Source of the DNA: AR5 sp035762565
Lineage (GTDB): Bacteria > Methylomirabilota > Methylomirabilia > Rokubacteriales > CSP1-6
Length of the DNA stretch: 41,654 nucleotides
Direction of reading: 5' to 3'
Assembly (NCBI GenBank): GCA_035762565.1
Contig: DASTOJ010000168.1
Location: 1-41,654 of the forward strand
Shown here: piece by piece, positions 38,973 through 41,654 of the stretch
How positions within the stretch are numbered: position 1 is the first letter of the stretch
Layout: every line of letters starts with the position of its first letter
Made by a program: the position numbers and the translations under genes
The notes under the pieces: generated by a model
The model's input: only the letters and a program-made list of their open reading frames with translations
The model's database searches: none
What the model was told of the DNA's origin: nothing

Positions 38973-39650
38973 TCAGCTCCGGGTGCCGTTGACCGGCGGG
39001 GGATAGGTGGCGCAGGACGTCCGCATCGGGCAGTCGGCACAGCGCGGCCGGCGCGGCGTGCACCAGGTTGCGCCGAAGTCCATGAGAGCCTGGTTGAAGT
39101 CATAGCCCCGCCCGGCCGGTACCAGGGCCTCGGCCAGGGCCCACAACGTCTTGTCGCCGCGCAGGCGGGCGCTGCGGCGCGGGCCCAGGAACACGCGCGT
39201 GAGCACGCGCCGGACATTGGTGTCCAGGACCGCGGTGTCGCGCCCGTACGCGAAGGACAGGACCGCGCCCGCCGTGTAGCGGCCGACGCCGGGCAGCGCG
39301 CGGAGCGCCTCGGCACTGTCGGGCAACCGCCCGCGATAGCGCGCGACGCTCTCGCGCGCGATGGCGTGCAGCCGCAGGGGGCGGACATTGTAGCCGAGGG
39401 GGTACCAGAGCCGCCGCACCTGCTCGACCGGGGCGGCCGCCAGCGCGTGCAGCGTCGGGTAGGCGCGGAGGAACTGGCGGTACTTGGGGATCACGCGCTC
39501 GACCTGCGTCTGCTGCAGCATGATCTCCGAGACGAGCACGCGGTAGGGCGCGCGCGTGCGCCGCCAGGGCAGATCGCGCCCGTGAAGGCGGTACCAGGCG
39601 AGGAGGCGGCGCTGGAAGCGTTGGATGGCGGCCCGTGACGGCGCTCGCAC
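38973..39650 (-). CDS. mutY: A/G-specific adenine glycosylase MutY, short form
   Basis: The protein has 225 aa. It removes adenine mispaired with 8-oxoguanine. It has the catalytic Glu E42 (LVSEIMLQQTQVERV), the helix-hairpin-helix LPGVGRYTAGAV, D143 (AVLDTNVRRVL) and the 4Fe-4S ligands C197-x6-C204-x2-C207-x5-C213. The ~120-residue Nudix-like C-terminal domain of E. coli MutY is missing; the protein ends 12 residues after the cluster. GTG 39650 is preceded by a TAGACT -10 at 8 nt. The frame stays open upstream but lies across ygfZ. Confidence 0.92.
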   Translation of the reverse strand: MRAPSRAAIQRFQRRLLAWYRLHGRDLPWRRTRAPYRVLVSEIMLQQTQVERVIPKYRQFLRAYPTLHALAAAPVEQVRRLWYPLGYNVRPLRLHAIARESVARYRGRLPDSAEALRALPGVGRYTAGAVLSFAYGRDTAVLDTNVRRVLTRVFLGPRRSARLRGDKTLWALAEALVPAGRGYDFNQALMDFGATWCTPRRPRCADCPMRTSCATYPPPVNGTRS

Positions 39651-39658
39651 GGACGGGG

Positions 39659-39677
39659 AGTCTAGCACGTGTACAAT
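39659..39677. promoter_or_regulatory. Divergent leaderless promoter pair between mutY and ygfZ (33 bp between start codons)
   Basis: Minus strand: TAGACT (39659-39664), 8 nt before GTG 39650. Plus strand: TACAAT (39672-39677), 6 nt before ATG 39684. No Shine-Dalgarno fits in either direction. Each -35 region would lie within the other gene's start region. Confidence 0.5.
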
Positions 39678-39683
39678 CACGCC

Positions 39684-40682
39684 ATGTCCCTCGTCGACCT
39701 CGACACCGCCGCCGCCGAGTATCGCGCTGTTCGCACCGGCTGCGGCCTCGTCGACCGGAGCGATCACGGCCTGCTGGAGGTGACCGGACGCGACCGCGGC
39801 ACCTTCCTGCACGCGCTCCTGAGCAACGAGGTCAAGGGGTTGGCACCCGGCCAGGGCTGCGCCGCCACCCTGCTCGACATCCACGGCAAGATCCAGGTGG
39901 TCCTGCTCGTGTGGGCGCTCGACGATCGAATCCTGCTCGTCACGCCGCCGGGGCGGGCGCCGGCCACGCTGGAAGCGCTCGACCACTATCTCTTCTCCGA
40001 GAAGGCCGTGCTCGAGGACGCGACCGGGTCGCTGACCCTGCTGATGCTGGCCGGCCCCGAGGCGCCGGCGCTCGCCGAGCGGCTCGCCGGAGCGCGAGCC
40101 CCCGACACGGCGTGGTCGCACGTGGTCGGCGCCTTCGGCGGGGCGCCCGTCCGTGTCGTCCGCGGCGGCGGCGAGACCGGCGAGGTCGAGGTCTGGCTGG
40201 TGGCGCCGGCCGCGGCCGGCGCCGAGCTGGCGAGCGCGGCGCGTGCTGGCGGCGCCCGGCCGGTCGGGCCGGCGGCACTCGAGTCGCTGCGCATCGAGGC
40301 CGGCACGCCGCGGTACCCGGAGGACATCGGGCCCCACGTGCTGCTGCCCGAGGTGCCGTTCCAGCATCTGCTGTCCTACACGAAGGGCTGCTATCCGGGG
40401 CAGGAGGTCGTCGTCCGCATCCGCGACCGCGGTCACGTGAATCGCCACCTGCGCGGGCTCGTGCTCGACGGCGACGTGGTGCCGGAGGCCGGCAGCGAGG
40501 TGCTCGCCGGCGACACCACCGTCGGCGCCGTGACGAGCGCGGCGCACTCGTTCGGCCTGGACCGGTCGATCGCCCTGGCCCTCGTGCGGCGCCAGTACGC
40601 CGAGCCTGGCACCGCCGTCGGCGTGCGCGTGGGCGGCCGCGTCGTGCGGGCCAGGGTGAGCGATCTACCCCTTGCCCGCTGA
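39684..40682 (+). CDS. ygfZ: Folate-binding Fe-S assembly protein YgfZ (GcvT-like)
   Basis: The protein has 332 aa. The YgfZ signature K-G-C-[FY]-x-G-Q-E is present as KGCYPGQE (234-241, C236). The remaining fold is that of the glycine-cleavage T-protein: SDHGLLEVTGRD near the start, an EALRIE-like SLRIEAGTPRYPEDIG before the signature, and a C-terminal barrel. YgfZ acts with tetrahydrofolate in maintaining some Fe-S enzymes. That fits its neighbour mutY, and the window also holds Fe-S proteins MqnE and QueG. ATG 39684 is chosen from the TACAAT 6 nt upstream. Confidence 0.88.
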   Translation: MSLVDLDTAAAEYRAVRTGCGLVDRSDHGLLEVTGRDRGTFLHALLSNEVKGLAPGQGCAATLLDIHGKIQVVLLVWALDDRILLVTPPGRAPATLEALDHYLFSEKAVLEDATGSLTLLMLAGPEAPALAERLAGARAPDTAWSHVVGAFGGAPVRVVRGGGETGEVEVWLVAPAAAGAELASAARAGGARPVGPAALESLRIEAGTPRYPEDIGPHVLLPEVPFQHLLSYTKGCYPGQEVVVRIRDRGHVNRHLRGLVLDGDVVPEAGSEVLAGDTTVGAVTSAAHSFGLDRSIALALVRRQYAEPGTAVGVRVGGRVVRARVSDLPLAR

Positions 40683-40704
40683 ACCGGCGTCGGCGGGCAC
40701 GCCC

Positions 40705-41654
40705 ATGAGCGAGAACCGGCTGGCGAAGGAGACGAGCCCCTACCTGCTGCAGCACGCCCACAACCCCGTGGACTGGTATCCGTGGGGCGAGGAGGCGTTC
40801 GCGCGCGCCCGCGCCGAGGACAAGCCGCTGCTGCTGTCGGTGGGCTACTCGGCCTGCCACTGGTGCCACGTCATGGAGCGCGAGTCGTTCGAGAACCCCG
40901 CGATCGCCGGCGTCATGAACGCCGGCTTCGTCAACGTCAAGGTCGACCGCGAGGAGCGCCCGGACGTCGACCACATCTACATGCAGGCGGTCCAGTCGAT
41001 GACCGGCCGCGGCGGCTGGCCGATGACGGTCTTCCTCACGCCCGACGGCACGCCGTTCTACGGTGGCACGTACTTCCCGCCCGAGGACCGTCACGGCCTG
41101 CCCGGCTTTCCGAAGCTGCTGGCCGCCATCGCCGACGCCTGGCGCTCGCGGCGGGACGAGGTGCTCCGGTCCGGTCACGAGCTGACCCAGTCGCTCGGGC
41201 AGGGCGAGCGGCTGCGGCGCGCCGCCACACTGCTCTCCGAGGACGTGCTCTCGACCGCCTTCCAGGGGATCGCCTCGCAGTTCGACGAAGAGTGGGGTGG
41301 GCTGGGCGGCGCCCCGAAGTTCCCGCAGCCGATGATCTGGGAGTTCGTGCTGCGATGCTTCAAGCGGACCCGTAACCCGTACGCGCAGCGCATGGTTCAC
41401 ACGACGCTGGTGAGGATGGCCCGGGGCGGCATGTACGACCAGATCGGCGGCGGCTTCGCGCGCTACTCGGTCGACGCCCAGTGGCTGGTGCCGCACTTCG
41501 AGAAGATGCTCTACGACAACGCCCAGCTCGCCTCGCTCTACCTGCACGCGTGGCTGGCTTTCGGCGACCCCGAGTGCCGGCGCGTGTGCGAGGAGACGCT
41601 CGACTACCTGCTGCGCGACATGGCCGATCCCGCCGGAGGCTTTCACTCGGCCGA
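40705..41654 (+). CDS. DUF255 thioredoxin-domain protein (YyaL/SPATA20-like), cut by the window end
   Basis: 316 codons are visible, and the frame is still open at the right edge; relatives are ~650-700 aa. The N-terminus is highly characteristic: KETSPYLLQHAHNPVDWYPW, then the thioredoxin-like Cys pair C51/C54 in SACHWCHVM, ERPDVDHIYM, GGWPMTVFLTPDGTPFYGGT and YFPPED. The following part begins the (alpha/alpha)6 barrel seen in cellobiose-2-epimerase-like folds (GGGFARYSVDAQWLVPHFEK). The function is unknown. It starts 22 bp after the ygfZ stop. Confidence 0.93.
   Translation, partial: MSENRLAKETSPYLLQHAHNPVDWYPWGEEAFARARAEDKPLLLSVGYSACHWCHVMERESFENPAIAGVMNAGFVNVKVDREERPDVDHIYMQAVQSMTGRGGWPMTVFLTPDGTPFYGGTYFPPEDRHGLPGFPKLLAAIADAWRSRRDEVLRSGHELTQSLGQGERLRRAATLLSEDVLSTAFQGIASQFDEEWGGLGGAPKFPQPMIWEFVLRCFKRTRNPYAQRMVHTTLVRMARGGMYDQIGGGFARYSVDAQWLVPHFEKMLYDNAQLASLYLHAWLAFGDPECRRVCEETLDYLLRDMADPAGGFHSA

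Noticed and set aside
1..41654. CRISPR arrays, rRNA and tRNA genes
   Set aside because: No regularly spaced repeats and no recognisable tRNA or rRNA sequence were seen by reading. Covariance-model searches could not be run.

Overview
The window is very GC-rich, densely packed bacterial DNA. It looks like a chromosomal segment of an uncultured soil or subsurface heterotroph. The mix of genes (TRAP, ABC and tripartite tricarboxylate (TTT) transporters, ACMSD-type amidohydrolases, an orphan CoxL-like molybdenum hydroxylase, UbiD, an F420/FMN luciferase-like oxidoreductase, and the futalosine-pathway enzyme MqnE) is reminiscent of Candidatus Rokubacteria / Methylomirabilota. That taxonomic call is inference, because no rRNA or tRNA gene was seen.

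Layout. 1-208: the 3' end of an unrecognised gene. 391-2763: a complete insertion sequence with 31-bp imperfect inverted ends beginning CTGAC and a perfect 9-bp target duplication; its single 762-aa protein joins a DruA (DUF4338) domain to a Tn5/IS4-type DDE transposase. 2882-3964 (minus): mqnE. 4201-7333 (minus): a TRAP transporter, dctP-dctQ-dctM. 7471-8348 (plus): two MaoC-like genes, one without catalytic residues. 8443-11528: a sugar-type ABC importer lacking an ATPase gene. 11590-15221: a serine hydrolase, a methyltransferase, queG, a small acidic protein and a VOC protein. 15261-21593: a tightly overlapping operon (26-codon ORF, amidohydrolase, xanthine-dehydrogenase-family large subunit, tctB, tctA, tctC). 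22003-26682: def, a receiver-like protein, a ferritin-like protein, a SirB1-type protein, a degenerate M48 lipoprotein and an LLM oxidoreductase. 26804-28360 (minus): an accessory island with a mazE-mazF-HEPN-like operon, an attC-like palindrome and a broken ABC substrate-binding gene. 28477-31947 (minus): terC-ubiD-acyl-CoA ligase. 31985-32834 (minus): a response regulator and a 61-aa orphan. 32965-37729 (minus): a four-gene catabolic operon. 37776-41654: an Asp/Glu racemase-family gene (plus), mutY-mutT (minus), ygfZ (plus) and a truncated DUF255 gene (plus).

The unifying logic is uptake and breakdown of organic acids and aromatic-type carboxylates: three binding-protein-dependent transporters next to decarboxylase-like amidohydrolases, UbiD, a CoA ligase, MaoC hydratases and 2-oxoacid/2-hydroxyacid enzymes.

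The most interesting points are: (1) the DruA-transposase fusion in an intact, apparently recently inserted IS; (2) a window-wide pattern in which a -10 hexamer ends only 6-10 nt before the start codon, implying many leaderless mRNAs, including two divergent gene pairs whose start codons are 46 and 33 bp apart and a 26-codon ORF with its own TTGACA-N18 promoter; (3) a mazEF operon carrying a third HEPN-like gene beside an attC-like site; (4) an M48-family lipoprotein that has lost HExxH; (5) a repeated double-hairpin intergenic element placed right after stop codons.
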